Positions 1 through 11,329 of a stretch of 64,000 nucleotides of DNA are shown one piece after another (position 1 is the first letter of the stretch; the number at the start of each line of letters is the position of its first letter). Under the pieces are notes generated by a model. That model worked only from the letters and a program-made list of their open reading frames with translations. It was not told the origin of the DNA and searched no databases. Source of the stretch: Agrostemma githago (taxonomy: Eukaryota > Streptophyta > Magnoliopsida > Caryophyllales > Caryophyllaceae). The position numbers and the translations under genes are program-made. The stretch is from assembly GCA_958450325.1 (NCBI GenBank), contig OY288256.1:42922953-42986952 (forward strand), in the 5' to 3' direction.

Positions 1-736
1 ACTTCAATTTATAGCCTTAAAAGTTTTATAAGACTCAAAAGATTTTTCTGGTTAATATCTAAAACGAATGATTTCTCTTATTTAAGATAGAAGTAGTACT
101 ATAAAATTTTGTCAGCTCATCATAATTTTTCAATGTGTGATAATTCTACTTAAATTTATGGTTTTAAGAATTCTTTTTAGGACTCAAAAGATTTCTGATT
201 GATATCTAAAGATGATGATTAGTTTTATTTATATAATCGAATTTCATCACCTTAATGCAATTTTTCGAGGTTGGATAATTTTAATTCAATCTATAGCCTT
301 AAGAGCTATTATAAGACTCAAAAGATTTTTTATTAATATCTAAAAACGAATCATTTCTCTTATTGATGATGTAAAACTTCACACATATTTCTAGTTTTAA
401 GAGCTTTTTTAAGACTCAAAAGAGAAATTTTTACTCAAATTTATTATAATCCTAAGATCTTTTCTAAAACTCAAAAGATGTTTGGTTTATATCTATGAAA
501 TTCCTGACTTTGTAATAATCTTTCGATGTGAGAAATTTTACTCACGTTTATAGTCTTAAGAGTTTTTTTAAGACTCAAAAGTATGGGATAATTTTACTTA
601 ATTAAGCTTATGGTCTTAAAAAAAAATTTAAGACCCAAAAAAGTTTGTTTTTTCATCTAAGTTATTAAGAACGAACGATTACTCTTATTTATATATTAGA
701 ATTTGATCACCTTAGCTTATTACAGAGTAATACTTT
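1..736. repeat. AT-rich tandem repeat array, segment 1
   Basis: Diverged head-to-tail copies of a unit of about 135 bp. Landmarks recur in fixed order: a GATGTGGGATAATTTTACTT-type block, TTTATAGTCTTAAGAG, AAGACTCAAAAG, GATATCTAA, GAACGAATGATT, then ATAGAATTTCATCACC. No reading frame of note. The same unit reappears at 1901-2325, 29453-31150, about 31525-34052 and 45604-45805, so these are pieces of one array split by insertions. Confidence 0.85.
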
Positions 737-1891
737 GGGAAATTCCCATCTGTACCCTCTAAGTTTTCACTTTTCCCAGTTGTACCCCTGCTTATTAGAA
801 TTTACCAGCTGTACCCCTAAACTCAATTAATTAGTCCCAAGCGTGACCAAACTATGACTAGCCGTCAATTATGTCGTTAAGTGTCAACTTGGATGTAATG
901 ACATGAAATTTACCTTTTTTTTTATAAATTTCTTCTCCCTCCAATAAGTGTTACTTTCCTTCTCTCTTCAAATTTTCCCCCTTCAAATTTTCCCTCTGAT
1001 TCTCAATCTTTTCCCTCCTAATTTTTTTTCTTATTTATTATCTTCTTATCTTCAATTATTTAGCTCATCAATTATGGTCAATCTTTCTTCCTCTCTCTCA
1101 CTCTCTTAATTTTCTCTCTTATTTTGCATCATGTCTTGAAGCTATTATTAGTGATGAATTTCCGGTATTGAAGATGCAAATGAAAGAATTGGTGTCAAAT
1201 ATGAAGGGTTCGAAGTACTTTTATGTTGCATTGCTCATATTTGTTGTAATACTTGTTTTGATAAAATTATAATAGGAAAAACATGATAGAAATGTAATGA
1301 GAAAAACATGTTCGAGGAAGTAACTAAATTTGGTTGCATAACCAAAAAATTATTTCATATCTCGTACTTAAAGTTCTTACAAAAGTAAATTATTGTTCCC
1401 GCACGGTAACTACTTTCAGGAAACTGACCGTAACAGTTACGATAATTACAGTAGGGTTAATGATTACATAGCATTCAGCGCAATAAATTTATAGTAATAG
1501 GAGCAAATCTGTTGCAGAAGTTACTCCGTAAACAGTAGGGGCAATAATTAAATAGCGGCACTGGCAGCAGTAATAAATTGTAGCAACACCAATCTGTTTG
1601 ACATGATCAACTGACAGCAGTAACTGCTAATAGGTTGGGGTACAACTGGAAAAAGTGAAAACTTAGAGGGTACAACTGGGAAAAGTGAAAACTTAGAGGA
1701 TACAAATGAGAAAGATAAATTCCATGTCATTTCATCGAAGTTGGCACTTAACGACATAATTGACGACTAATCCTAGTTTAGTCACGCTTGGGACTAACTA
1801 ATTGAGTTTAGGGGTATAGTTGGTAATTGCTAATACGTAGGGGTACAACTGGGAAAAGTGAAAACTTAGAGGGTACAAATGAGAATTTCCC
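737..1891. mobile_element. Non-autonomous Mutator-like element (MULE), 9-bp TSD
   Basis: The element is 1155 bp long, bounded by GGGAAATTCCCATCTG at the left and its inverted counterpart ending ...GAGAATTTCCC at the right. Flanking direct repeats TAATACTTT (728-736 and 1892-1900) form a perfect 9-bp target duplication, as Mutator-like elements make. The terminal inverted repeats extend about 170 bp and match with scattered differences. A motif built on GGGTACAACTGGGAAAAGTG is repeated two to three times near the right end (about 1637-1720 and 1840-1880). The interior (about 910-1640) encodes no transposase. Confidence 0.9.
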
Positions 1892-1900
1892 TAATACTTT

Positions 1901-2325
1901 TGAACAAATGATTATCTAAAACGAATGATTTCTCTTATTTATGATATCTCATTATAATTTTTCGATTTTTGATAATTCTACTTAAATTTTATATAGTTTA
2001 TTGATATTCAAAGACGGCGATTACTTTTATTCATATAATAGAATTTCATCACTTTTTGTATTTTTTGGATGTGGGATAATTTTTACTTCAATTTATAGCC
2101 TTAAGAGGAGTATTGTAAGATTCAAAAGATTTATGATTAATTTCTAAAACGAATAATTTCTCTTATTGATGATGTAGAATTTCATCACCTCATTATAATT
2201 TTTCGTTCGATGTGGGATAATTTTAATTAAGTTTCTAGTCTTAAAAAGTTCTTTTAGGACTCAAAAAATTTCTCGTTGATGTCTAAAAACTAATGAATGG
2301 TTTTACTTGTATTTATATAGTAGAA
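1901..2325. repeat. AT-rich tandem repeat array, segment 2
   Basis: Continuation of the 135-bp array between the MULE and the Helitron. The unit is broken at ...ATAGTAGAA|CTAG. The matching continuation (TTTCTATCATCTTATTATAA) lies at 29453, which independently confirms the Helitron boundaries. Confidence 0.85.
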
Positions 2326-2357
2326 CTAGTGTAATACCCGTGAAGAACCTTCACGGG
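2326..2357 (-). other. Helitron 3' terminus: CTAG end and hairpin
   Basis: On the minus strand CCCGTGAAG pairs with CTTCACGGG around a 3-nt loop (2337-2357). Seven bases then precede the terminal CTAG (2326-2329). This is the subterminal stem plus CTRR end that marks Helitron 3' termini. Confidence 0.9.
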
Positions 2358-3851
2358 TTGTTCGTTTATATTTATGTATAGAGTTGATTGGAGACACACC
2401 TAAAAGTAGGTTATCCGTTATTAGACTTTAGTTACTTTAGGTGTTATTAGGCAAGCGAAAAAGTGAGCGAACATATAGTTTTCATGTTACACAATATCTT
2501 CAACATTCTATGTTACCAGTCGTTATCATGGAACACGATATGTAATTAGATGTTTAAATAAATCATCGCAAAGGAAAACAATTATGTTGGTTGTCATTAA
2601 AATAATGTCATGTTCGTCCAGTCGGTTTGTTTGTTGTAACTCGTAATTAATTAGAAATACTTTATAGAAAAATACATTTTACATCCGAACGTAACGTTCG
2701 CCTACACTTTTTTGGGCTCCATAAATGTTCTTCACGGGCTAGGAATTTGGGATGGGCCAGCTACCAATGTATAGTCGTTGGAATGCCGATGATAGAAAGT
2801 CAATTGGGCCAAGAATAAGTTGAACATAAGTACATGTGGATGACAAAATTTAGAAAAACATAATTACAATGTATAATAACAGTGAACGAACAATGCACAG
2901 TTACATTTAACTGAATAAGTCATTAGTATTGACGTCTATGTGTAATGTTAGAAGAATGTCTTAGTAGAAAAAAAGATCGGTTTTCGTATTATGTTGTACA
3001 ATCCCAAATCATCCACCAGAGAAGTTCCCATTTTTGAGTATAATACACTATGTTGTGCATTTTCGTTAAATGTTGATACCCACGAAATTAATCTATGTTA
3101 GTAAAAAAAAAATACTTAAATAAAACTTCATATAAATTCGTAATATGTACTCACATTTACAATGACATTTCTAATTAAACTCCACCTTTTCATTTACTAA
3201 TAGCAAACCAACTAAATTCACAGAACGGATTGTAACTTGATTTGAAGTAGTACCACATCTCATATCGTACTTGGTATATTTTATTATGTATTTATTAGTC
3301 CATCACGAACTGTGAGGCCGAATAAGTTATTGGTCTGAACTTCGTCGAGTAACAAATCCGATAAAGCTTGTAACCCAAACTACATAACTGGGCCGCAGAA
3401 ATTAAGAATGACAGAAAATATAAATGGCCCAAATATAGGGTCCGATTGACTAATTCACAATTATCATATATATGACTAACCCAATAATCGGTTGGGCCAA
3501 ATACTATTTCTAAGTCAACGATCTCTAAAATCGACCCAGCTAGTTTCGAAAAATGATCGAGTACGCGTTGAGTGACGTGAAATTAACGATAATTTAATTT
3601 ATTAGTACAATATCCGATGTTTTGAAATTCTAGTAATTAAGACGAATAGACTGTGTTAGTACTAAGGTCGACAAAAAGCTTTAGCATAGCCATATGCTCT
3701 AAACGGAAGCCGAACAGTCATAGCAATCCCAATATATAATCAAAATTAAATAGGCAACTTCATTTCACCATAAGGTTAAAAAGTCTTAATTGCATGCAAA
3801 TCTAGTCAGTTTTTAAGCTTCCTAACTACATACTCTATCAAAACACTAAAA
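2358..3851. other. Helitron non-coding sequence
   Basis: AT-rich Helitron sequence between the 3' hairpin and the first XS-like gene. No substantial reading frame is seen. TATATAA at about 3731-3737, some 115 bases before the ATG at 3852, is a plausible TATA box for that gene. Confidence 0.5.
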
Positions 3852-4337
3852 ATGTATAGAGAGTTGATGTGGCCACCTAAGTGCATATTCGACAACATGG
3901 CGTACGACGTGCAAGACGGATGGTATATATGCCAGAATTTGCACATTCTGAAGATGAGACTAATATACCTTGGGTACGATGTAGTTAGGTTAGATCCATG
4001 CATATCGTCGACGCTTGATTTCGAGAGGGCGGGGGTAGTAGAGTTTGGAGCAAGGCTACCAAACTACTTCATGGCCTACAAACTCCAAAGGGAGTTTGAA
4101 AATGAAGGAAAGACCAAGGAAGCAATGGTCGGCCAATGGGATCACCTAGCTGGTCCTCATTGTTGGGTTGCTTCTTGGGAGGATGAGAAGTATCTATCAA
4201 TGGAGACGGACTACCGTATGGTGTCAATCTGGTGCCGCTATGTTGGAACGTACTTGGGCGAAGCTGAAGAATTTGGTACCTATGGACATGTTATGGATGC
4301 TTTGAACGAAATCTACCGGGATTTCTACGTTGATTAA
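3852..4337 (+). CDS. XS-domain-like protein 1 (Helitron cargo)
   Basis: Single-exon frame of 161 codons with no lesion. The N-terminus has Trp-Pro-Pro at residues 7-9 and Asn15, followed by a Leu-Gly-Tyr turn (40-42), a Val-Val-Glu-Phe strand (62-65), an Ala-Tyr-Lys-Leu-Gln helix, a charged Phe-Glu segment and Gly-Pro-His-Cys-Trp-Val-Ala (101-107). That order (WPP...N, EF strand, AxxLxxxFE helix, then an aromatic [WF][VL]A strand) resembles the XS domain of SGS3, IDN2 and FDM proteins, an RRM-like fold that binds double-stranded RNA with 5' overhangs. It lacks the zinc finger, coiled coil and XH domain of full-length host proteins. The neighbour at 7044 is a diverged paralogue with landmarks at nearly the same positions. 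It lies inside the Helitron on the strand opposite Rep/helicase. The XS assignment is from motif memory; a TE-specific unknown family is the alternative. Confidence 0.62.
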   Translation: MYRELMWPPKCIFDNMAYDVQDGWYICQNLHILKMRLIYLGYDVVRLDPCISSTLDFERAGVVEFGARLPNYFMAYKLQREFENEGKTKEAMVGQWDHLAGPHCWVASWEDEKYLSMETDYRMVSIWCRYVGTYLGEAEEFGTYGHVMDALNEIYRDFYVD

Positions 4338-5296
4338 ATGCTTGGAACGGAAATAAGCATCTGAGTTTAGTTGTGGTGTACATAGATGGTTGCTTAATGA
4401 TCGCCTTGCATGCAATGTATCTTTCAACGTTTGAATTGCGCTGGTGATCGTTTCAAATTACGTATAATTTTAATTTCAGTAACGATTATAGTTTTAATTT
4501 CGTTTGCTAATCGTGTCCTTCATATCGGGTCTATTGATTGCTATTGTATTTTTTTCAATTATACACGTCCAATTAAAGTTGCCGGTTTGTTTTGGGTGTC
4601 TATGGAACAATTAGTTTGTCAATGATTTTGAGTCTGGAAGTAATAAGTTGGAAATTAAATGTGAGATGGAGAAGGTAATAATTACGTTATTGGTTCAAAA
4701 CTGGAAGCTAACGATACGGATTTTTACAATAATGGTAATAAGAGCGCACAGTGTATGTCTCCAAAATGTCGGTTAGGTAATAAGAACTGTTGACACATAT
4801 TAGATGGTGAACGGAGAAATGATTTAGCCTAAGAATAACGTAAATGAAAATAGAATAACCGTGTCTAACTGTCATTTTGTTCAGCAGTGCGGGTACTTCG
4901 AAAATTAGTAAACGTCAGGGGGTAACGGTTATGATGAGTTGAGTAGCGGCTAAATGACCCACCGTAACACTAAACAACATCACAGACACTAAATATATCA
5001 TTTACCATCAGATCCATTCAGTAGCCGCAACGTAATTTTATTCAACCTTACGACGCAAATTAATAGAAACACAACGCAATACGGTCTCCAAACAACTGTA
5101 CTATATACGATTGAACTAATGAACAGAAAAACATTAGAGAGAACATAGCTTATGCGGTTATATGGACTAACAAAATTGCCTTCAATTATGGTAATGATGA
5201 CACCTTAACTAAATTGGCAAGTAAAGTAACAATTTGACAGTTTACTCAAGTAAATTTAGCATTTACTGCTGCTGCATTTACCATCATCACTACTTG
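4338..5296. other. Helitron non-coding sequence
   Basis: Region downstream of the first XS-like gene up to the TSD of the solo LTR. It contains only short frames, including a 71-codon hydrophobic one at 4410-4625 with no support. Nothing else recognised. Confidence 0.45.
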
Positions 5297-5301
5297 TGAC
5301 A

Positions 5302-6871
5302 TGATGGTAGGGATTTGTCACGTCCCCACCGTTTAAATAAATAACCGGCTAATCCTAACTTGGGTAGATAGGGTAAGTCGGGTCGAATCCACGGGGACGG
5401 TAAGAGGCGTCTAGACTAAGGTCACCTAAATACGAGACTCGGTCAACGAACTAAGCTAGACTAGAATGTTAAGGAGGGAAGAAGACGAAGACTATGACTA
5501 AGGTGACGGAGAAAACTAATAAGGAAACGGGCTAGGATTAGGTCGGGTTCAAAGGGGTAATGGAATGGTCAAGGAAGAGCTAAAGTGAAGGGGTAGTCGG
5601 GTAATCTAGGTGTAGTCCAGGCTCTCGCTACGTAGACCGACCTAGAGGTTCTTGATAGAACCCACCTTGGCGACACACATGACAAACGGGGTTCCTAGCG
5701 TGCTATCGTGGCCTAGGTTACATCCGGGCTCTCGCTACGTAGACCGACCTAGGGGTCGTCCTCACCGGGCTCTCGCTACGTAGTGAGGGAACCAAACCCA
5801 CAAGAAAACTATCACCCACAAGAGAAAAGGCAAGAAAAACAAGCATATGCATCTACATGTCATTCAAGCATTTCAACAAACATGTACCATGCATCAAACC
5901 AAGAGGAAACCCAAAACTTCCACCAACATCTCCAACACACCCTTAATCACCCATTAAACACTCTAATCACCTTACTAACCCTAGCAAGAATCTACTCAAA
6001 CATATCTAATGAAAAACTAACAAGAACAAGAGAAAACAACACAAGAATCAAAACATTCATAATGGAAAACAAGGATAAACAACAAACAATGAATAAAGAT
6101 GAGAACTTGATAAACAATAAAGGATTAAGAGTAAAATGAGAAGAAAGATTATACCAAACTACAAAGGAAATGGAAAAGATGAGAACTTGCATAAAAGAAC
6201 ACCCAAACATCCACCAATGTTGTCAAGATTGGATGGATTCTTCAAGAGATCCCTTAATACAAGATTAACTAACTAGATTAAGGACTAATTACCGACTAAT
6301 CTACTCTAATCTAAGCTAATCTATGCTAAACTAGTCTAGGGTTTATGGATAATGTCTCCCATAACATAGGAATACGAGAGGGAAGTATATATAGAGATAC
6401 AAGAATGAAAGGAGATGAAACAATGCAATTGCGGGCTTTACTGGGCTCATCCCGGTCGGGATGGACCCATCACAGCATCTCCTCTTTTGTGCACCTCAAC
6501 CGGGACCGGTTGAGGCCATCCCGACCCGGCTGAGCCTTGTAGGCCTCCTTTAAGCTCCTTTTGGTCCCTCCTTGCCTCTCATGGGTTTCTCATCAATTTT
6601 CGGGACTCGGGATCGGGTCTTGGAGGCTCGAGATTGGGTCCCAAGGTCTCGGGGTCGAATCCAAGGCATTGAGTGATCGTTCCTTCACTTCGTTGGCTCC
6701 AAAAAGTGTATGTATTGAGTCGGAATCGCTCCAACTCTTCACAAATGGTCTCGGGAACCTGAAACGAACTAAAGGAAGCATAAGTAGCCCATAAAACGCT
6801 CCCAAGGAGCGATTCCACATGGAAAATGGGACCAAAACACAACAATTAGGCACTACAAACTACACTTATCA
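5302..6871 (-). mobile_element. Solo LTR of Athila-like Gypsy family, subfamily A
   Basis: Starts TGATGGTAGGGATTTGTCAC and ends ...CTACACTTATCA, the plus-strand view of a minus-oriented LTR with TG...CA ends. It is flanked by a perfect 5-bp TSD, TGACA (5297-5301 and 6872-6876). No primer-binding site or internal sequence is present, so it is a solo LTR left by LTR-LTR recombination. It resembles the LTR at 50131-51765 more than those at 11330 or 60674. The U3 part (about 6440-6540) holds degenerate copies of the palindromic CCCGRYCGGG motif, and repeated GGGCTCTCGC motifs occur at 5620-5780. Confidence 0.88.
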
Positions 6872-7043
6872 TGACATCACACTCATCCACATACCAATTA
6901 ATAACCGTATGAAGCATCTTCTTTAGCATGCAAGCATTCAAAAAAACTTCCCAACTACAACTCAAATATTGATCATTCCCAAATCGAAAACCCTCTTCAA
7001 CTCAAAATTAAATCCTAATCAAAGAGAAAAAAAACTGTAATAC

Positions 7044-7532
7044 ATGGCTGAAAGATTTGTTTATCCCCCGACCGTCATTATGCACAATCTGCCATTCGAA
7101 GTTACAGAGAAAGGGGCAGTGATCGGTCACAGTTTCACATATATCAGGGATGAACTGATTAGGTTGGGATACCCTGTGAGAAAGGTATTCCATGTCTGGA
7201 AAGGGAAGCCAGGAGTATTCAAGAGGGCTATTGCGATTGAGTTTCGAAGTGGGGAGCATAGGTATAGAAGTGCTTTCAGATTGCAAAAGTGCTTCGAGAG
7301 AGTTGGTAGGGGAAGAGCTGACTTCGAGAAGACTTCGGACGGAATGACAGGGCCTCACCTATGGGTTGCAACTGCTGCCGAAAAAGAACTGGTGAAGGAG
7401 GGCAGAAATTGCATTCCTCTTGCAGCTGATTGGAAGAGACTCGGTTATGGCGACGCGGACACGGACAGTCGGTCAACGTACGTGTGCGTGTTTAATCAGA
7501 TGAAGGAACACAACCCTGGATTCTACGTCTGA
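7044..7532 (+). CDS. XS-domain-like protein 2 (Helitron cargo)
   Basis: Single-exon frame of 162 codons, intact from ATG to TGA. It is a paralogue of the 3852 gene: Tyr-Pro-Pro at 7-9 and Asn15 sit at the same positions, followed by Leu-Gly-Tyr (41-43), an Ala-Ile-Ala-Ile-Glu-Phe strand (62-67), an Ala-Phe-Arg-Leu-Gln-Lys-Cys-Phe-Glu helix and Gly-Pro-His-Leu-Trp-Val-Ala (103-109). Both proteins end in Phe-Tyr-Val. This copy is the closer match to the XS pattern, including the Gly-Arg-Gly-Arg-Ala-Asp-Phe segment where XS domains have GxxDW/RxxW. Known XS proteins (SGS3, IDN2/FDM) act in tasiRNA production and RNA-directed DNA methylation. A free XS domain could compete for their RNA substrates, but that is inference. 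It lies between the solo LTR and the helicase 3' end, convergent with the helicase. Confidence 0.66.
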   Translation: MAERFVYPPTVIMHNLPFEVTEKGAVIGHSFTYIRDELIRLGYPVRKVFHVWKGKPGVFKRAIAIEFRSGEHRYRSAFRLQKCFERVGRGRADFEKTSDGMTGPHLWVATAAEKELVKEGRNCIPLAADWKRLGYGDADTDSRSTYVCVFNQMKEHNPGFYV

Positions 7533-8650
7533 AAGGTAACACCTCCCGACTCAATGAAATCAGTTTATTTTGGTGACCCCTTGACTTTCTCAATTAATTA
7601 ACTTTTTAACTATTCAAAACTTATTCACTTGAAGTATAATGTTCAAGTGTTTGTAATGGATTAATGGACCTCGGTCCGAATTGCTGTTATTTTCTTTAAA
7701 TTGTTCTTAATTTTGTGATATGCTGTCTACAATCTCGAAATTCGTACAACTATGATAACATAAGAACTACTGAGATATGATGTGGATGCTGGAACTGTAT
7801 TTGAAAACTGTGGCTGACCTGCGTTGAACATTCCGAGAATGAAGTGATCGCCTTATTTTTTGGAACGGAATAACTAAAGCGGGTACAAATAACAGGGTAA
7901 AGTGCGGGTAGTATTTGTAGGACATATAAGCGATACGTAAGTCGGTTAATGTGGGCGAATTTTGTTCCAGAGTTCTGTTTATGTTCGTTGCCGGACACAC
8001 TGCGATCGGTGGTACACTCATTCGCAAAGGGTAATTAGACAGACTATTGGTATACACAACTAAGATTATGCTCTACATTCAATCAGGCATTGAATTGAAA
8101 TGTTTGTGTTCTGTGATTGGGGTCGTGTCTAATAGTATCCAGTGCCGAAACCTTGTGCTAATTGGATGATAAAATGTTAGTGTATGTAGTCAACAAATAC
8201 TCGGACTGTCAAGAGCGATGTCAATCGGTAGGAAGAAAAACTGAGATTAAGTAAATGGGTAGTTGTTTAAATAGACCGACGTTAGACTTAATTTTGTGCC
8301 TGCTATATTTGTACGGCGATTAATCTATAGTCGTTCATTTTGAAATGAGTAATTAGACAGACTATTACGATTGCGTCTCCTAATAATGCTGTAGAATCAG
8401 TATGGTAAGTGAATTGAAATCAACATGTTCTGTGATCGGGGTAGAGTTCATCATAGTTCACTGCAAACAGCGTGTATTCAATAGGATATCAAAGGTTAGT
8501 GTCGATAGTCCACAAACAATCTAACTGGCGAAGTCAATTGATAGGAGAAGAAGGATGAGATTCAGTAAACGGTGAACATGTTATGGATTCAAAGCAACGA
8601 AATCAATAAGGGTATTTAGATGAAATAGTTACGTAGTACGTAAAAAACTA
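7533..8650. other. Helitron intergenic region between XS-like gene 2 and helicase
   Basis: AT-rich spacer between two convergent genes. It contains the diverged direct repeat GTAATTAGACAGACTATT at about 8030-8048 and 8347-8365, so part of the spacer (about 8030-8280 and 8345-8570) appears to be an old duplication. No coding evidence. Confidence 0.45.
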
Positions 8651-11324
8651 TCAGCGGAGATTGGTGAATATCTCCTTGAATACAACGTTAGTTGTTGAGT
8701 CTGTATCAAATGAATCTTCGTCTAAAATTAATAATTTGAGACCCATCTTCCTGGTGACCCTGGAAATAGCAACGTATAGTTGCCCGTGTGTAAATACCGG
8801 TTTATGAAGAAACAATCCAACACTTGCAAGGGATTGGCCCTGACTTTTGTTTATCGTCATTGCGAAGCAAACTGCGAGCGGGAACTGATGCCTTTCGAAC
8901 TTGAGTGGGAACTTCGTCTCATCAGACGGGGATAACTTTAGCCTCGGAATGTAAACATGAGACCCCTTCCTGATACCAGTTATAACTTCTGCCTCAATGA
9001 CACGATCACCGAGTTTCGAAACAACTAATCTGGTACCGTTACATAGACCGTTAGCTTGGTCGATATTACATAATAGCATAACAATTGCACCCACCTTGAG
9101 AAGTAACCTGTGGTTTGGTAGACCTGAAGCGCGAATTGTGTTTAGAACTTCAGTGGAGTACAAATCGTGTACGTGCTGCCAAGTCTCCTGACTACTTATT
9201 TCATCAGAACTAAGATACTCAACCTCAACGCCAGGAAGGATAGACAATACGTAATCGTTAACCTTCTCAACGACATCATGAGTCGGTGCGAGCACAGCTC
9301 TTTGCTAGAGATAGTCCGTATCTGAATATCGATTAATTAGGTCTGGGTAAGTACTGTGGACTATTGAGGCAATTGGGTCTGGACCGGGGTCAATGAGCAT
9401 CTATCGGGGAATGGTAATCTCTGCAATCCCGTCATTAATACCACCTGCAACACCGTCACCAACAGACAATATCCAGTCGGAGAACTCCCTGATCTCCTCG
9501 ACGGCTGAATCAGGCTGTCCAACTTGAAGCCGCATATTGGTGGTCAGCTTGAGCACCTACAATTGAAGGACAACATACACAGCTATGTAAGTGGTGATCG
9601 TTGATTACATGTGACTTACTTAGAAAGGTTAACATGATTGGGGAATATACTTGGAGAAAACGTAAGCTACAAATTTCAGGTTTCATATAACGACTTGGTA
9701 GTCACCTTAATATCTCTCCAAATAAGAGACGAACAGATTGCTGAGTGAACGATATCCTGGCAACTTCCTTTGGGAACAACCGGTAGAATCTGCATAAAAT
9801 CACCGCCAAAAACGACAACCTTGCCACCAAAAGGTCTATCAGCAAGTTGCGGATTCACAAATCTCATTACATCTCTGAGGCTCCTGTCAAGTGCCTCGAA
9901 ACAGTAACGACTGACCATAGGAGCCTCGTCCCAGATGTTTAGTTTGGTCATTGTTAGCAGTTCAACCAGGTCTGAACCCGGCCTTATACCTGGGCACAAA
10001 GAGTTCTCATCGACGTTAATGGGTATGCTAAACCTAGAATGAGCTGTACGCCCTCTGGGCAAAAGTATAGCAGCTATCCCGCTAGAGGCCACCGGAAGTA
10101 CTATCTGGCCCTTGCTTCTCAACGCGGCACAAGAGACTTCCAAATAAAAGTCTTGCCCGTAACACCATAACCGTACACAAAGAAAAAACCACCTGTCCCA
10201 GATTCAACGGCTCTCATAATCTCATTGTACACAGCCTTCTGCTCAATAGTTATGGAGGACATGTAAGACTCATGCTCCAATCGCAACTGGTCACGATCAC
10301 AGTTCAACTCATCAGAAATCAATCTATTGGAGTCTAACGTGTGTAAGTCGTAATCCGGCTGCGGCATATCAGGAAACTTAGAGAGGGAGCTTCCATTGGC
10401 TTGAAGCATAGACTCAATTTCAGATAGTGTGTAATTCTGCAGCTGCTGATCCGTTAGCTGCAAATCTGTGGCACAGTATGAGCAAATGTTAATAAATTTG
10501 AATGGTAAATAATGACGACAGATGATGGTCTACACTGACCGAAATGTTAAATGGACGAATGAAATGAAGGAAAAGAGTATGAAGGACTGATAGGTTACCA
10601 AAGTTAAGGAGCTCCCTCCGTCGACGACTTAAGATATCGTCACATAGATGGTGCCACGTTTTTCGCCAAACTTCCTCTGGTTTGATCAGGCTTCCCGAGA
10701 ATAATAATGTCGCGAACATATTGCGGAGGTATTTGGCTGTACCCCAGTAACTTGCCTCCTCTATTGCGTCAATGTACTCATTGTCGTCACCAAGCAAACC
10801 TAAAGCGTAGCATGCGTCTTTGAATGTATCGTGCACGACACCTCTAACGGTCCTTATATCTTCATATCACGTTGCACCGCGTACGAAGTTGAGGAGCATT
10901 CTCATGTAATATCTTTCGCCACCATTTGGGGACATGTGGTACATCCTTCCGAGGCTAAAACCTTGCTTGCGGGGTGCCCACGATTTCTTATCTTTATGCC
11001 AGACAAATTTGGTGGGAAACTCAGAGTATGTCAAAACCCTCGACTCGGGGTGGTCTGCGTTGTATGCCATCCAAGCGACAAACTTGGTTCGAGCGCCATT
11101 AGGTCAAGCAGCTATCTCATCAAGAGGGTCGTCATCATTATAGACAACATTCTGCTCATTGGGGAGATGGTACTCCAAGCGAATTACAGGAGGAGTCCTG
11201 TAATGAATGTCGAATGAGAAAATACGCCACGTTGCTTCGGGAGACGACACATACCTGCAGTCGTAGTACTCTTGTATGTGATCAATTTCGTCCGGGTTCC
11301 TCCTGGTTGCGGCTCCGACAATAA
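8651..11324 (-). pseudogene. Helitron Rep/helicase, C-terminal part (PIF1-type helicase), broken
   Basis: Encodes the end of the Rep domain and the whole PIF1-family helicase, which unwinds DNA during rolling-circle transposition. In order: the post-catalytic Rep block with Tyr-Asp-Cys-Arg-Tyr-Val and Glu-Ala-Thr-Trp-Arg (about 11250-11220), the linker, Walker A (about 10165-10140), Walker B in a Trp-Asp-Glu-Ala-Pro-Met context (about 9935), a Gly-Asp-Phe-x-Gln-Ile-Leu-Pro block, the Leu-Thr-x-Asn-Met-Arg motif (about 9540), the Asn-Lys-Ser-Gln-Gly-Gln motif and the final Tyr-Val-Ala-Ile-Ser-Arg motif. Lesions: in-frame stops at 11104-11106, 10867-10869, 9401-9403 and 9305-9307, and a one-base frameshift near 10140. 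Walker A reads Gly-Tyr-Gly-Val-Thr-Gly-Lys-Thr, with Val where PIF1 proteins have Gly. Introns lie at about 10600-10465 and 9680-9560. The upstream part is at 21273-24803, separated by a Gypsy insertion. Confidence 0.93.
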
Positions 11325-11329
11325 CTCTG

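Noticed and set aside
1..736. Centromeric satellite
   Set aside because: The unit is strongly diverged and the array is only a few kilobases here; nothing in the window ties it to a centromere.
4410..4625. 71-codon frame after XS-like gene 1
   Set aside because: Hydrophobic AT-driven translation without homology or a counterpart after XS-like gene 2.
10831..11217. 128-codon plus-strand frame
   Set aside because: Antisense of the Rep/helicase pseudogene, whose minus-strand motifs are clear.
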